A program made the position numbers and the translations under genes. From Clostridia bacterium (GTDB taxonomy: Bacteria; Bacillota; Clostridia; Oscillospirales; Acutalibacteraceae): DNA of 43,907 nt. The stretch is from contig JAFRJB010000043.1 of NCBI GenBank assembly GCA_017432485.1, positions 1 through 43,907 of the forward strand, read 5' to 3'. Position 1 is the stretch's first letter. The number at the start of each line of letters is the position of its first letter. This document shows positions 1 to 7,325 of the stretch, piece by piece. The notes below the pieces were generated by a model that saw only the letters and a program-made list of their open reading frames with translations, was not told the origin of the DNA and did no database searches.

Positions 1-25
1 AGCGGTCAGCAGTTAGCGAATGGTG

Positions 26-118
26 GCGTTGCTACGCAACGCATTTAAATCGGGTGCGGGTGACTCCCTGCAGTGCAGGGAGATGTCGCCATAGGCGACA
101 GAGGGTACGGGCTCCCGT
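26..118. repeat. Cluster of mini-hairpins with very small loops
   Basis: This non-coding stretch holds four short inverted repeats in a row. GCGTTGC/GCAACGC (26-42) has loop TAC. CTCCCTGCA/TGCAGGGAG lies at 64-82. TGTCGCC/GGCGACA (84-100) has loop ATA. ACGG/CCGT lies at 107-118. The intervening text includes GGTGCGGGTG, which recurs next to similar hairpins near 29.1 kb. No gene is visible in 1-194, and the stretch lies beyond the terminator of the sulfoquinovose operon. Function is unknown; a REP/MITE-like repeat family is the simplest view. Confidence 0.6.
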
Positions 119-194
119 CAGGAGTCCCGCCCTCGGCTGGCTGACGACTGCCGGCTGCCGACTGCTGAGCGACAGCGCGACAAATCCTTATTTG

Positions 195-232
195 GCGAAT
201 AAAAAAGCGCCTTGCGGCGCTTTTTTATTCGC
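195..232 (-). terminator. Intrinsic terminator of the sulfoquinovose operon
   Basis: A perfect 17-bp inverted repeat, GCGAATAAAAAAGCGCC (195-211) and its complement (216-232) around TTGC, overlaps the stop codon of the symporter gene at 225-227. Read on the minus strand it gives a GC-rich hairpin followed by a U-run. It is symmetric and could also stop transcription arriving from the left. Confidence 0.85.
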
Positions 233-1655
233 TTGCTCTCATTTCATCCAACCGGGCGTGCATTTCGGCAAGTTTCTTCTTCGAGAGATTATAACCGAAG
301 AACAAAATCACTGCCATTAATGCAAGCATAATTGCCGGAATCAAAGTCGATATATCATAGAGTTTACTGAGCACATCATCGCCCAGAGCAATGCCCTGTT
401 TGGAAAGCTCGCCATCGTAGTGAATGGCGGCAAGCAGCACATTTAAGCCCACGCCTGCCAAGGTCTGCCCTAATTTTCTGGTAAAGGAGAAGAATGCATA
501 CGCCATACCCTCTTCGCGCTTACCGGTGCGCACCTCGTGGTAATCGATAACATCCATTACCAGCGCCCACACCTCGAGCACCAGGAAGGTCTGCCCCAAG
601 CCGGAGAAGAAGGTAAACGCCAGGAAAACATACACATTGTGCGAAAGTGACGTACCTCTCAAAACAAAGAGAATGAGGCTTGAAACAGCGGCAAATGCCA
701 TACCGACTGCACAGAGCTCTTTCTTGCCGAACTTCTTAATAAGTTTATTCATCACCGGAATGAAGATTGCCATCGGCAAATAGGTACAAATGGTCACAAA
801 GGCATACATTCCTGGTTTGCCGAAGTAGTCAGTAAAGAGATACGTAAAGGTGGATTGATAATAGAATTGGAACGCAATTAAGAGCATGGAAGCAAGGCAA
901 ATCATCACAAAGGCGCGGTTTTTGACCAGAGCCTTGAGTGTTGCCACTGCGTTGTAATTCTTATCTTTTTGCTTTTTCTGTGGCGGGATACGCTCTTTTG
1001 TTAACTTATAGTGCCCGAAATAAACGAGTACGGAAAGCGCTGCCAACACCACCACACACCAGAACAGCTTCCTTTCATCGAGTGCCTGAATGTTTGTGCC
1101 GTTTGCGTATTTACCGGTAACGGTGTAAACAATCATCGGCAGAATAATCGTGCCGGGCAAGCCACCCACGCCTGCACCGATAGAGCGCCACATGGAGAGC
1201 GAGGAACGCTCCAACTCATCATCGGTCACCACGCTTGCAAGCGAGCCGTAAGGAATGTTAACTGCCGTATACATCATACCGTACATGATGTAAGTGACAT
1301 ACGCATAAATCAAATACTGCGTGTGTGTCAGCCCCGGTATTTTCAAAAACATCAGCGCCGCACACACTGCCAGCGGAATGGAAAAGCCCAAAATCCAAGG
1401 GCGGAATTGCCCTTGCGGGCGCGGTTTGCGCGATTGGATAAATGCGCCCCACAGCGGGTCATTTATCGCATCCCAAATGCGCGCGATGAGGATTAAAACA
1501 ACGATTTTGCCCGGGCTGATACCGAGCGCATCGGTATAGAACTTATTTTGAAACGCACCGATGAGCGAGAAGGTCAGCAGACCGCCCATATCGCCCATGG
1601 CATAACCGATTTTATCTTTGAGCGTAATGCCGTGCGTTAACGCGTTTGTTGCCAT
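225..1655 (-). CDS. GPH-family sugar:cation symporter, probable sulfoquinovose(-glycoside) importer
   Basis: This is a 476-residue, twelve-helix membrane protein of the glycoside-pentoside-hexuronide:cation symporter (MelB/YihO/YihP) family. The family hallmark in helix 2 is clear: the segment IWDAINDPLWG carries Asp62 and Asp66, equivalent to the cation-site aspartates of MelB. The start ATG follows an AGGAAAGGG ribosome site. It is the last gene of an operon encoding sulfoquinovosidase and sulfo-TAL enzymes, and E. coli uses GPH members (YihO, YihP) in its sulfoquinovose cluster. Import of sulfoquinovose or its glycerol glycoside is therefore the best guess. Substrate is inferred from context only; other sugars are possible. 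Confidence 0.85.
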   Translation of the reverse strand: MATNALTHGITLKDKIGYAMGDMGGLLTFSLIGAFQNKFYTDALGISPGKIVVLILIARIWDAINDPLWGAFIQSRKPRPQGQFRPWILGFSIPLAVCAALMFLKIPGLTHTQYLIYAYVTYIMYGMMYTAVNIPYGSLASVVTDDELERSSLSMWRSIGAGVGGLPGTIILPMIVYTVTGKYANGTNIQALDERKLFWCVVVLAALSVLVYFGHYKLTKERIPPQKKQKDKNYNAVATLKALVKNRAFVMICLASMLLIAFQFYYQSTFTYLFTDYFGKPGMYAFVTICTYLPMAIFIPVMNKLIKKFGKKELCAVGMAFAAVSSLILFVLRGTSLSHNVYVFLAFTFFSGLGQTFLVLEVWALVMDVIDYHEVRTGKREEGMAYAFFSFTRKLGQTLAGVGLNVLLAAIHYDGELSKQGIALGDDVLSKLYDISTLIPAIMLALMAVILFFGYNLSKKKLAEMHARLDEMRASE

Positions 1656-1681
1656 TGGATATTTCCCTTTCCTTAATAAGG

Positions 1682-2788
1682 TTATTCTTGCTCGGTAAAG
1701 AAGAACTGCTGCGCGCTCACGGCAGCGGCACCGATATAGGCGCTCTTGTCGCTCAAGTCGCCGCGCACAATTTTGTTGTGTTTAAAGTTATTATTATAGC
1801 GGGCACATTGGCGCGCAAGCTTTTCGACAATGCGGTTATTTTCAAATATCTTACCGAACAGCACAATTTGGTGTGCGTTGAGAATGGTCGCCGTATTGGT
1901 CAGTGCCAAAGCAACAATATCAATCTTTTGGTCAAGCAGATGAATGACTCTTTCATCCTCACTTGCAACAATTTCCTCCAAACTCAGTCCGCCGGTTTCC
2001 AGTGTCAGTTTGCGCGCGGAAGCGATGGTTTCCAGGCAACCGTATCTGCCGCAACGGCAGTGTTCACCGGCAGGGTCAACGATATAGTGACCGATTTCGG
2101 TTAAAGAGTAATCCGAATCTAATAGCAGCTTACCGCTTGCGGCTACTGCCGAGCCGATACCGCTCCCCCACTTGAAAAATAATACGGAAGGTGCATCCGT
2201 CACATCACCGTAAATCAGTTCTGCCAAGGCATATGCCTTTACATTGTTTTGAATAGCAACCGGCAAGCCCAATTCGGTCTCGAGCATGGCGACAAGATTT
2301 TCATTGTCCCACACACCGAAAGCATCTTTCTTCACAGAGCCGACTACACATAAACCGATGCCGATAATGCGCTCTTTTTCTTTTTCGCAGGTTGCCAAAA
2401 ACTCCTTTGCTTTCTCGACAATCAGTTCGCACTCATCAAAGAAATCGTAAGCAATGCTCTTAATGAGTTTGCCGCCCACATCGCAAAGCGAATAAGTCAC
2501 CGTATCCAACTCTGCCGTAATGCACAGGCTGAATTTGTCGGTACTCTTGAGAGAGAGCAGCACTTCTTTTCTGCCCACTCTGTCGCTATCTTGCTCCGAA
2601 ACGCCCAATTCCTCAATTTTATCGCTGTCAATCAAGCGCTTGGTAATCTTCGATACCGCGGCGGCTGTCAAACCAAGTTTTGCCGAAATCGCTTTTCTCG
2701 AAAGTTTGCCCTCCGCGGAAAGCAGGTATAGTAGCGCCGTATCGTTGTAAGACTTAATCTGTTTCGGATTAATACCCTGTTGTGACAT
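1682..2788 (-). CDS. ROK-family transcriptional regulator of the operon
   Basis: This 368-residue protein has an N-terminal winged helix-turn-helix (about residues 12-65, with KLSRKAISAKLGL and AAVSKITKRL) followed by a ROK sugar-kinase-like domain. The ROK zinc cluster is visible as HCRCGRYGCLE (Cys244, Cys246, Cys251). This arrangement is typical of XylR/NagC/Mlc-type repressors that sense a sugar. The ATG has an AAAGGGGTG site. It sits between the exporter and symporter genes of the sulfoquinovose operon and is probably autoregulatory, with a sulfonated sugar or downstream intermediate as inducer. The inducer and operator are not determinable here. Described sulfoglycolysis clusters often use other regulator families, so the ROK choice is worth noting. 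Confidence 0.88.
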   Translation of the reverse strand: MSQQGINPKQIKSYNDTALLYLLSAEGKLSRKAISAKLGLTAAAVSKITKRLIDSDKIEELGVSEQDSDRVGRKEVLLSLKSTDKFSLCITAELDTVTYSLCDVGGKLIKSIAYDFFDECELIVEKAKEFLATCEKEKERIIGIGLCVVGSVKKDAFGVWDNENLVAMLETELGLPVAIQNNVKAYALAELIYGDVTDAPSVLFFKWGSGIGSAVAASGKLLLDSDYSLTEIGHYIVDPAGEHCRCGRYGCLETIASARKLTLETGGLSLEEIVASEDERVIHLLDQKIDIVALALTNTATILNAHQIVLFGKIFENNRIVEKLARQCARYNNNFKHNKIVRGDLSDKSAYIGAAAVSAQQFFFTEQE

Positions 2789-2814
2789 TGTTTTACACCC
2801 CTTTATATTAGAAT

Positions 2815-3546
2815 TTAAAAATCTACCAATAAAGATATTCCGCTATCAAACATTAAAATATAGCTGAGTATCATAAATGCATTTTTACTTAGTTTCCTGG
2901 CAAGTTTTTCACCCACAATCAACGCTACGAAAAGCAATACCATGCACACGGTCAAATTTGGAATGATTTGCGGCGTAAGGTAGCCGTCCTTAATATCAAT
3001 GACCATAATGATGGAATTGAGCACAATCCATACCGCGGAAATCGTTGCGCGAAACTGCCGCGTGTCTTTAATCTTAGTCGAAGCGTAGGTCACCAACAGC
3101 GGACCGCCGCATACAAACAACCCGTGAATAAGCCCTGCGCCGATGAGTAAAATATAGGAAAGCACTTTATTCGGCTCTCGTTCCTTTTTCTTAAAAAACA
3201 AATAGGCATTATAGAGAGCAAAAACGATAACGACTGCGCCCAAAATCTTTTCAATCCAATCCGGGTTTGCCGTGATGTGCGGCGAAATAAACATCCCTCC
3301 GCCGATACCGATGCTCATCACCACTACAATTTTGAAAAACTCGCTTTTATCAATATCTTTATAATGACCGAGCACCACGCCAATCGAAGCGGCGATGCCT
3401 AAAATATTGAGAATCGGTTTGGCAGTGGCATAACCGACTAACATCAGCGAAAACGGCATTGCCAGCACAGTTCCGGCAAAGCCGGTAATGCACTGCACAA
3501 TGTTGGAAAGAAAAACAACTAAATAAAACAGGAGTAACTTTGGCAT
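2815..3546 (-). CDS. TauE/SafE-family sulfonate exporter
   Basis: A 243-residue polytopic membrane protein of the TauE/SafE (sulfite exporter) family, about eight hydrophobic segments, beginning with the characteristic N-terminal helix containing NIVQCITGFAGTVLAMPF. Family members move sulfite, sulfolactate, DHPS or sulfoacetate. Its ATG directly follows the stop of the isomerase-like gene (TAAATG), so the two are translationally linked, with the ribosome site GAGGTGG inside the upstream gene. In this operon the most likely cargo is DHPS, the end product of sulfolactaldehyde reduction. This is inferred from context. Confidence 0.85.
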   Translation of the reverse strand: MPKLLLFYLVVFLSNIVQCITGFAGTVLAMPFSLMLVGYATAKPILNILGIAASIGVVLGHYKDIDKSEFFKIVVVMSIGIGGGMFISPHITANPDWIEKILGAVVIVFALYNAYLFFKKKEREPNKVLSYILLIGAGLIHGLFVCGGPLLVTYASTKIKDTRQFRATISAVWIVLNSIIMVIDIKDGYLTPQIIPNLTVCMVLLFVALIVGEKLARKLSKNAFMILSYILMFDSGISLLVDF

Positions 3547-4875
3547 TTAGTATTTTTCCACCTCGATATTCAGTAACTGTGCAAGCGCTTCCAATTCACT
3601 TTCAATATCGCCCATGGCTACCGCAAAATGCGGTTCCCAACCGGCTTTAACCGAGCGATAGATAATGTCTTCGCTCTTTGCTTTCGTTTTCACTACCAAA
3701 CTGGTGCCGGAAAACTGCTTGGGCTTGTCGAGCACTTCCCCGCCGGCAATGAAGAAGCGGAATTTACCCGCAGCATCCTTGCCGATACGGAAAATGGTCG
3801 CCTTGGCCTCCGCTTTACAGCCGAATTCCAAGGTCGGTCCGATTTTTCGATTACAGTGCACGCCTGTCACTGCGCCGGTATCCTCGCGCGCAAGAGAGCA
3901 GGGTGCCATACCGCAATGCCAGAAAGTGATGGTGTCTTCCGTTTCATCCATCGAAACCGGGTCGCCGAAAAAGGCGGCTTTGCCGGTTAACTGGGCGCAG
4001 ACAAACATTGAGAGCGCACCGTAAGTATCCGCTTCGCAGGAAGCGGGCACACCCAAGTCATTGAGCATTGCCAGCACCGCGCACACCGGGGTGCCGAATT
4101 CTGTAAAGAAATCGGGCCAGCAGCGGCTCGAAAGCGCACCGATGTTGTTGTCTTTAACAAAATTGTCATAGGCTTTGTAAAGCTTTGCAAAGTCCGTAAC
4201 ATTCTTTTGCGGAATGCTATCAAGCGCCACCATTTTAGAGGCAGCAGCTTCTATGTAGTCTTTCACTTCTTCGTCAGTATAGGACTTTGCGATGTTAATG
4301 AGTTCTCGCGCTTCTATCGAAATAAGATTGGTGCCGAAAACGGCAGCCAACTCCGCATCCATCCCTCTGCCGAAGCCGAAGCCCTGCGGGGTATGCCCCA
4401 CCTGCAAGAGGTTGAGGGAACGCAGCGCTTTTTTAAGCTCTACAGCGTGCGCAAAAGCGGCAATTTTCTCTTTGACCTGCGGCTCTTCGGGCGCACCGAA
4501 CACATAGCCGAAGGCTCTGCCGAAACTCGCAAGCATATTTGCCGCCGAGTAGGCACCGGTCAGAGAATTCAGGCGCAGTCTGCCGCCGTCAAAGACCGGT
4601 TCGCGCAATGTCCACAGCATCACCGGGCAATCGAATGCTCTGAGAATTTCGGTTATATACGCGCCGTTGGCAAAGGTGATATTTTGCACCACCACCAAAT
4701 CGGGGTGCAAAGTATCCATAAAATTATGCAGTTTCTCAATGCTCAAGAGCATTTCTGCCGGCACTTTGACTGTCGGGTCAATTTCTTTTAAAAGTTTCAC
4801 CGATTTTTCAAACTCCTTGCCGGCACTTTCCAAGTGAAAGGTCGGCACACCAATCGGTAAATATGCAAGTTCCAT
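3547..4875 (-). CDS. L-fucose/L-arabinose isomerase-like protein, candidate sulfoquinovose isomerase
   Basis: A 442-residue protein of the fucose/arabinose isomerase superfamily. The C-terminal half carries family-type segments: SSRCWPDFF, PASCEADTYGALSM and a WHCG motif. The N-terminal half resembles the sugar-binding domain of that fold. Such metal-dependent enzymes interconvert aldoses and ketoses. In a sulfo-TAL pathway sulfoquinovose must be converted to 6-deoxy-6-sulfofructose, and this is the strongest candidate in the operon. The start ATG has an AAAGGA site. It follows the DUF4867 gene after about 100 nt of low-complexity spacer and precedes the exporter without a gap. The family call is firm. 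The substrate is inference, because a second cupin-like candidate isomerase sits next to it. Confidence 0.75.
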   Translation of the reverse strand: MELAYLPIGVPTFHLESAGKEFEKSVKLLKEIDPTVKVPAEMLLSIEKLHNFMDTLHPDLVVVQNITFANGAYITEILRAFDCPVMLWTLREPVFDGGRLRLNSLTGAYSAANMLASFGRAFGYVFGAPEEPQVKEKIAAFAHAVELKKALRSLNLLQVGHTPQGFGFGRGMDAELAAVFGTNLISIEARELINIAKSYTDEEVKDYIEAAASKMVALDSIPQKNVTDFAKLYKAYDNFVKDNNIGALSSRCWPDFFTEFGTPVCAVLAMLNDLGVPASCEADTYGALSMFVCAQLTGKAAFFGDPVSMDETEDTITFWHCGMAPCSLAREDTGAVTGVHCNRKIGPTLEFGCKAEAKATIFRIGKDAAGKFRFFIAGGEVLDKPKQFSGTSLVVKTKAKSEDIIYRSVKAGWEPHFAVAMGDIESELEALAQLLNIEVEKY

Positions 4876-4978
4876 TTTTTTCTTCCTTTAAATAATAGAG
4901 CGTAGCGGAACGGGTGAGGGTGTCCCTCCATTTTAATTCCGAATTCCGAATTCCAAACTCCGCATTCTGCATTATCAA
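4876..4978. repeat. Low-complexity intergenic tract within the operon
   Basis: About 100 nt separate the DUF4867 and isomerase genes. They include GGGTGAGGGTG and a run of near-tandem ATTCCGA / ATTCTGC words (about 4936-4975). Similar ATTCA-type tracts occur at 6547-6576, 29081-29105, 29430-29463 and 36473-36495. No promoter or terminator is obvious, so transcription probably continues through it. Confidence 0.45.
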
Positions 4979-5647
4979 TTAATACTTAATTTCTTTATTT
5001 TCCCCGATGAGTCCGGGAACAGCGCCTTGCTTCATCAGCGGTTCGCGCTCGGGGTGAGAGAGTACCCATTTATTTTTTTGCAGCAGCAGTGCCGCTTCGC
5101 CGACAGCTGCGGCAGGTTTTTCACTCAGCGGTGTATTGGTGCCCTTTGGCAATACCACAATGTTGCGAAAGCCTTCATCGCTGACGGTACAGGGAGAAAG
5201 GTGCAAGGTAGTCTGGTACATTTCATATGCTGTTCCCGCCGGCACGTAAAACGCCGTTTCATCGCCGACATAGAACTTATTGTCTTTAATTTGCCACACA
5301 TGCCCGAGCACCACGCAAAAATCTGTCACCGCCACGCTTATCTCACTGCTTTTATGGTACTCCATACCGTTGTAAGTGGTATTTCTCCCGTTGCAGTAGC
5401 CGATTTGAATCGGTAGCCCGCCGAAAAACTCATTTTGCAGCGTTGTAAAGAGTTCAAAACTTTCCAATCCTTTGTCGGAAGGTACATAAATATTACCGCT
5501 CTCAGGCATTGGTGTTTGGTTTGTCAAGTAGTCGGCAAGCGGCGTAAAATCGTAATCTTTCACCACTCTGCCGAAAGTTTCAAATTCAGGTTCAAAGATA
5601 GAATAAATCTTCATATCATTGACCCGATTTAAATGCTCAAGCATCAT
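4979..5647 (-). CDS. DUF4867 cupin-like protein in the sulfoquinovose operon
   Basis: About 222 residues. I recognise the family as DUF4867, whose biochemical function I cannot state. The central region looks like a cupin barrel, with MEYHKSSEISVA followed by GDETAFYVPAGTAYEMYQTT, a pattern of metal-binding cupins that include sugar isomerases and epimerases. I chose the ATG at 5647, which has AGAGG five bases upstream and overlaps the stop of the reductase gene. A downstream ATG at 5614 and an in-frame GTG at 5653 are alternatives. Its place between reductase and isomerase-like genes suggests a direct role in sulfosugar handling: anomer mutarotation, isomerisation, or repair of a side product. 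Confidence 0.75.
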   Translation of the reverse strand: MMLEHLNRVNDMKIYSIFEPEFETFGRVVKDYDFTPLADYLTNQTPMPESGNIYVPSDKGLESFELFTTLQNEFFGGLPIQIGYCNGRNTTYNGMEYHKSSEISVAVTDFCVVLGHVWQIKDNKFYVGDETAFYVPAGTAYEMYQTTLHLSPCTVSDEGFRNIVVLPKGTNTPLSEKPAAAVGEAALLLQKNKWVLSHPEREPLMKQGAVPGLIGENKEIKY

Positions 5648-6503
5648 AGTCACCTCTGACTACTTTGTAAGTGGCGCGCCAGTCCTCGGTGCCGATACCG
5701 GCATCCATCCCTTTTTGGTAGACGCGCATGGCGTTTTCCAAGCCGGGCATTTCGAAGTCTGCCTGCTGCGAAAGCCTCTTGCAAATACCGAGGTCTTTAA
5801 ACTCATTTTGCAGAGAAAAAGCGGTAGCCCAATTCTCGTCTGCCAGGTTTTTCCACTGCCCGTCTAAATAAAAATTTTGACCGCCGCCGTAGGAAATAGC
5901 GGTGTGGTAATCCTCGGGAGAAACACCCATTTTTTGTGCCAGGAGCATGGTTTCATTTACACCGTTTTGAATCTGCGCTGTCAGCGTGTTGTGGCAGATT
6001 TTCATCACCAAGCCCTTGCCGTTGTCGCCCATACGGATGATATTGCAACCCATATACGCAAGAATGGGTTTGATGGTTTCAAACAGCTCTGCATCGCAGC
6101 CGACCAAAATGCCCAGCTCGCCCGCGATTGCCGCCGGCTTGCTCTTGACCACGGGGGCATCGGCAAACTGTGCGCCCTTGGCTTTGACCTGCTGCGCCAC
6201 TTCAACCGAAACCGAGGGGTCAATCGTGCTCATATCAATGCAGATTTTGCTACTGTCAACGAAAGGCAAAATTTCTTCGTAAATCGCTTTCACATGCTCC
6301 GACTTCGGCACCATGGAAATAATCACATCGCTTTTTTGCGCCACTTCTTTATTGTCGGCACAAGCGACAGCACCGAGTGCTTCCAACTCCGCAACCTTTG
6401 CGCGGTTAATGTCGGAACAGTAGACCGTATCATTATGTTTTTTAACAATATTGGCACACATGCTTTCGCCCATAATGCCAAGCCCGATAAATCCAATTTT
6501 CAT
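5637..6503 (-). CDS. NADH-dependent 3-sulfolactaldehyde reductase (beta-hydroxyacid dehydrogenase family)
   Basis: This 288-residue protein has the full beta-hydroxyacid dehydrogenase layout. The Rossmann motif GLGIMG is at residues 7-12, an acidic Asp31 at the end of strand 2 favours NADH over NADPH, and the substrate loop DAPVVKSKPAAIAG spans 115-128. The catalytic lysine is Lys168 in VMKICHN. It resembles E. coli YihU, which reduces 3-sulfolactaldehyde to 2,3-dihydroxypropane-1-sulfonate. The substrate loop has VVKSK where I recall GRTSA in YihU, so a lysine may replace the sulfonate-binding arginine. It lies between the transaldolase and DUF4867 genes, which fits regeneration of NAD in fermentation. 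ATG with AAAGGA site. Confidence 0.85.
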   Translation of the reverse strand: MKIGFIGLGIMGESMCANIVKKHNDTVYCSDINRAKVAELEALGAVACADNKEVAQKSDVIISMVPKSEHVKAIYEEILPFVDSSKICIDMSTIDPSVSVEVAQQVKAKGAQFADAPVVKSKPAAIAGELGILVGCDAELFETIKPILAYMGCNIIRMGDNGKGLVMKICHNTLTAQIQNGVNETMLLAQKMGVSPEDYHTAISYGGGQNFYLDGQWKNLADENWATAFSLQNEFKDLGICKRLSQQADFEMPGLENAMRVYQKGMDAGIGTEDWRATYKVVRGDYDA

Positions 6504-6575
6504 AGTAGTTTTTCCTTTTCAATCAAGTGCGAATGTGTCGCCCTTAATTATTCATTATTCACTATTCATTCTTCA

Positions 6576-6608
6576 TTACAGAATAAGCCATCGAGGCTTA
6601 TTCTGTAA
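6576..6608 (-). promoter_or_regulatory. Inverted repeat over the transaldolase stop codon
   Basis: A perfect 14-bp stem with a 5-nt loop (TTACAGAATAAGCC at 6576-6589 and its complement at 6595-6608) contains the last codons and stop of the transaldolase gene. No U-run follows, so it is more likely an RNA-processing or stability element, or a partial attenuator, between the first two and the remaining six operon genes. Confidence 0.5.
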
Positions 6609-7284
6609 TCGTCTTATCCCAAGCCCCTTGGAATTTCGCCAAACCGTAATCGGTAAAGGGGTGGTAGAAACTGTCTTTAAACACCTGTAAACCGGCGGTC
6701 ACAATGTCCGCACCGGCAACGGCGCAGTCGGCAATCTGCTTGCCGGTTCTGACAGCCGCGCAGATAATCTCGGTTTTACCCAAGTAACCGTAGTTGCCGT
6801 AGATGTCCACAATATCCTGAATGTACTGCTCACAACTCTCACCGCTGCTCTCTTTCCAACCGATAAAGGGCGAAACAAAGAGCGAGCCGTTCTTTGCCGG
6901 CAGCAACGCCTGCGAAGGCGTAAAGACCAATGTTACATTGGTGCGAACCCCTGCCTGCTCTAATTTTCTGGCAGCGGTTATACCCGCTTGTGTGCAGGGA
7001 ATTTTAATCACAAAGTTGGGGCACATGCCGGCGATTTTCTTGCCCATTGCCACCATTTCGTCAGCATCATCAAGGTGCGGGTTGATTTCCACGGAAATCG
7101 GGAACTTCTCCCAACCCTCAATATCCTTTTCTTTGACAAACGCTGCCAATTCACCCAACACGGTCAAAAACGGTTTGCCCGAATTCATAATGTGGTTGGG
7201 GTTGGTGGTTACGCCGTCAATCCCAAAGGTTTCATAGGCTTCTCTGATTTCATCAATCTTAGCACTGTCTAAAAAATACTTCAT
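6598..7284 (-). CDS. sftT: 6-deoxy-6-sulfofructose transaldolase (sulfo-TAL key enzyme)
   Basis: A 228-residue member of the small transaldolase / fructose-6-phosphate aldolase family. The TTNP motif is at 26-29, the Schiff-base lysine is Lys94 in FVIKIP, and the TLVFTPSQA and AGLQVFKDS segments are typical. The ATG at 7284 is chosen over an in-frame ATG at 7299 because GGAGG lies eight bases before it. Beside a sulfoquinovosidase and a sulfolactaldehyde reductase, the expected reaction is cleavage of 6-deoxy-6-sulfofructose. That releases 3-sulfolactaldehyde and transfers the dihydroxyacetone unit to glyceraldehyde 3-phosphate, forming fructose 6-phosphate. The gene name follows the published sulfo-TAL cluster. 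Family assignment is firm, and substrate assignment is from context. Confidence 0.85.
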   Translation of the reverse strand: MKYFLDSAKIDEIREAYETFGIDGVTTNPNHIMNSGKPFLTVLGELAAFVKEKDIEGWEKFPISVEINPHLDDADEMVAMGKKIAGMCPNFVIKIPCTQAGITAARKLEQAGVRTNVTLVFTPSQALLPAKNGSLFVSPFIGWKESSGESCEQYIQDIVDIYGNYGYLGKTEIICAAVRTGKQIADCAVAGADIVTAGLQVFKDSFYHPFTDYGLAKFQGAWDKTITE

Positions 7285-7325
7285 GTCTTTTGCCTCCATA
7301 TATAAATCTTCAATTATTTGTGTAG

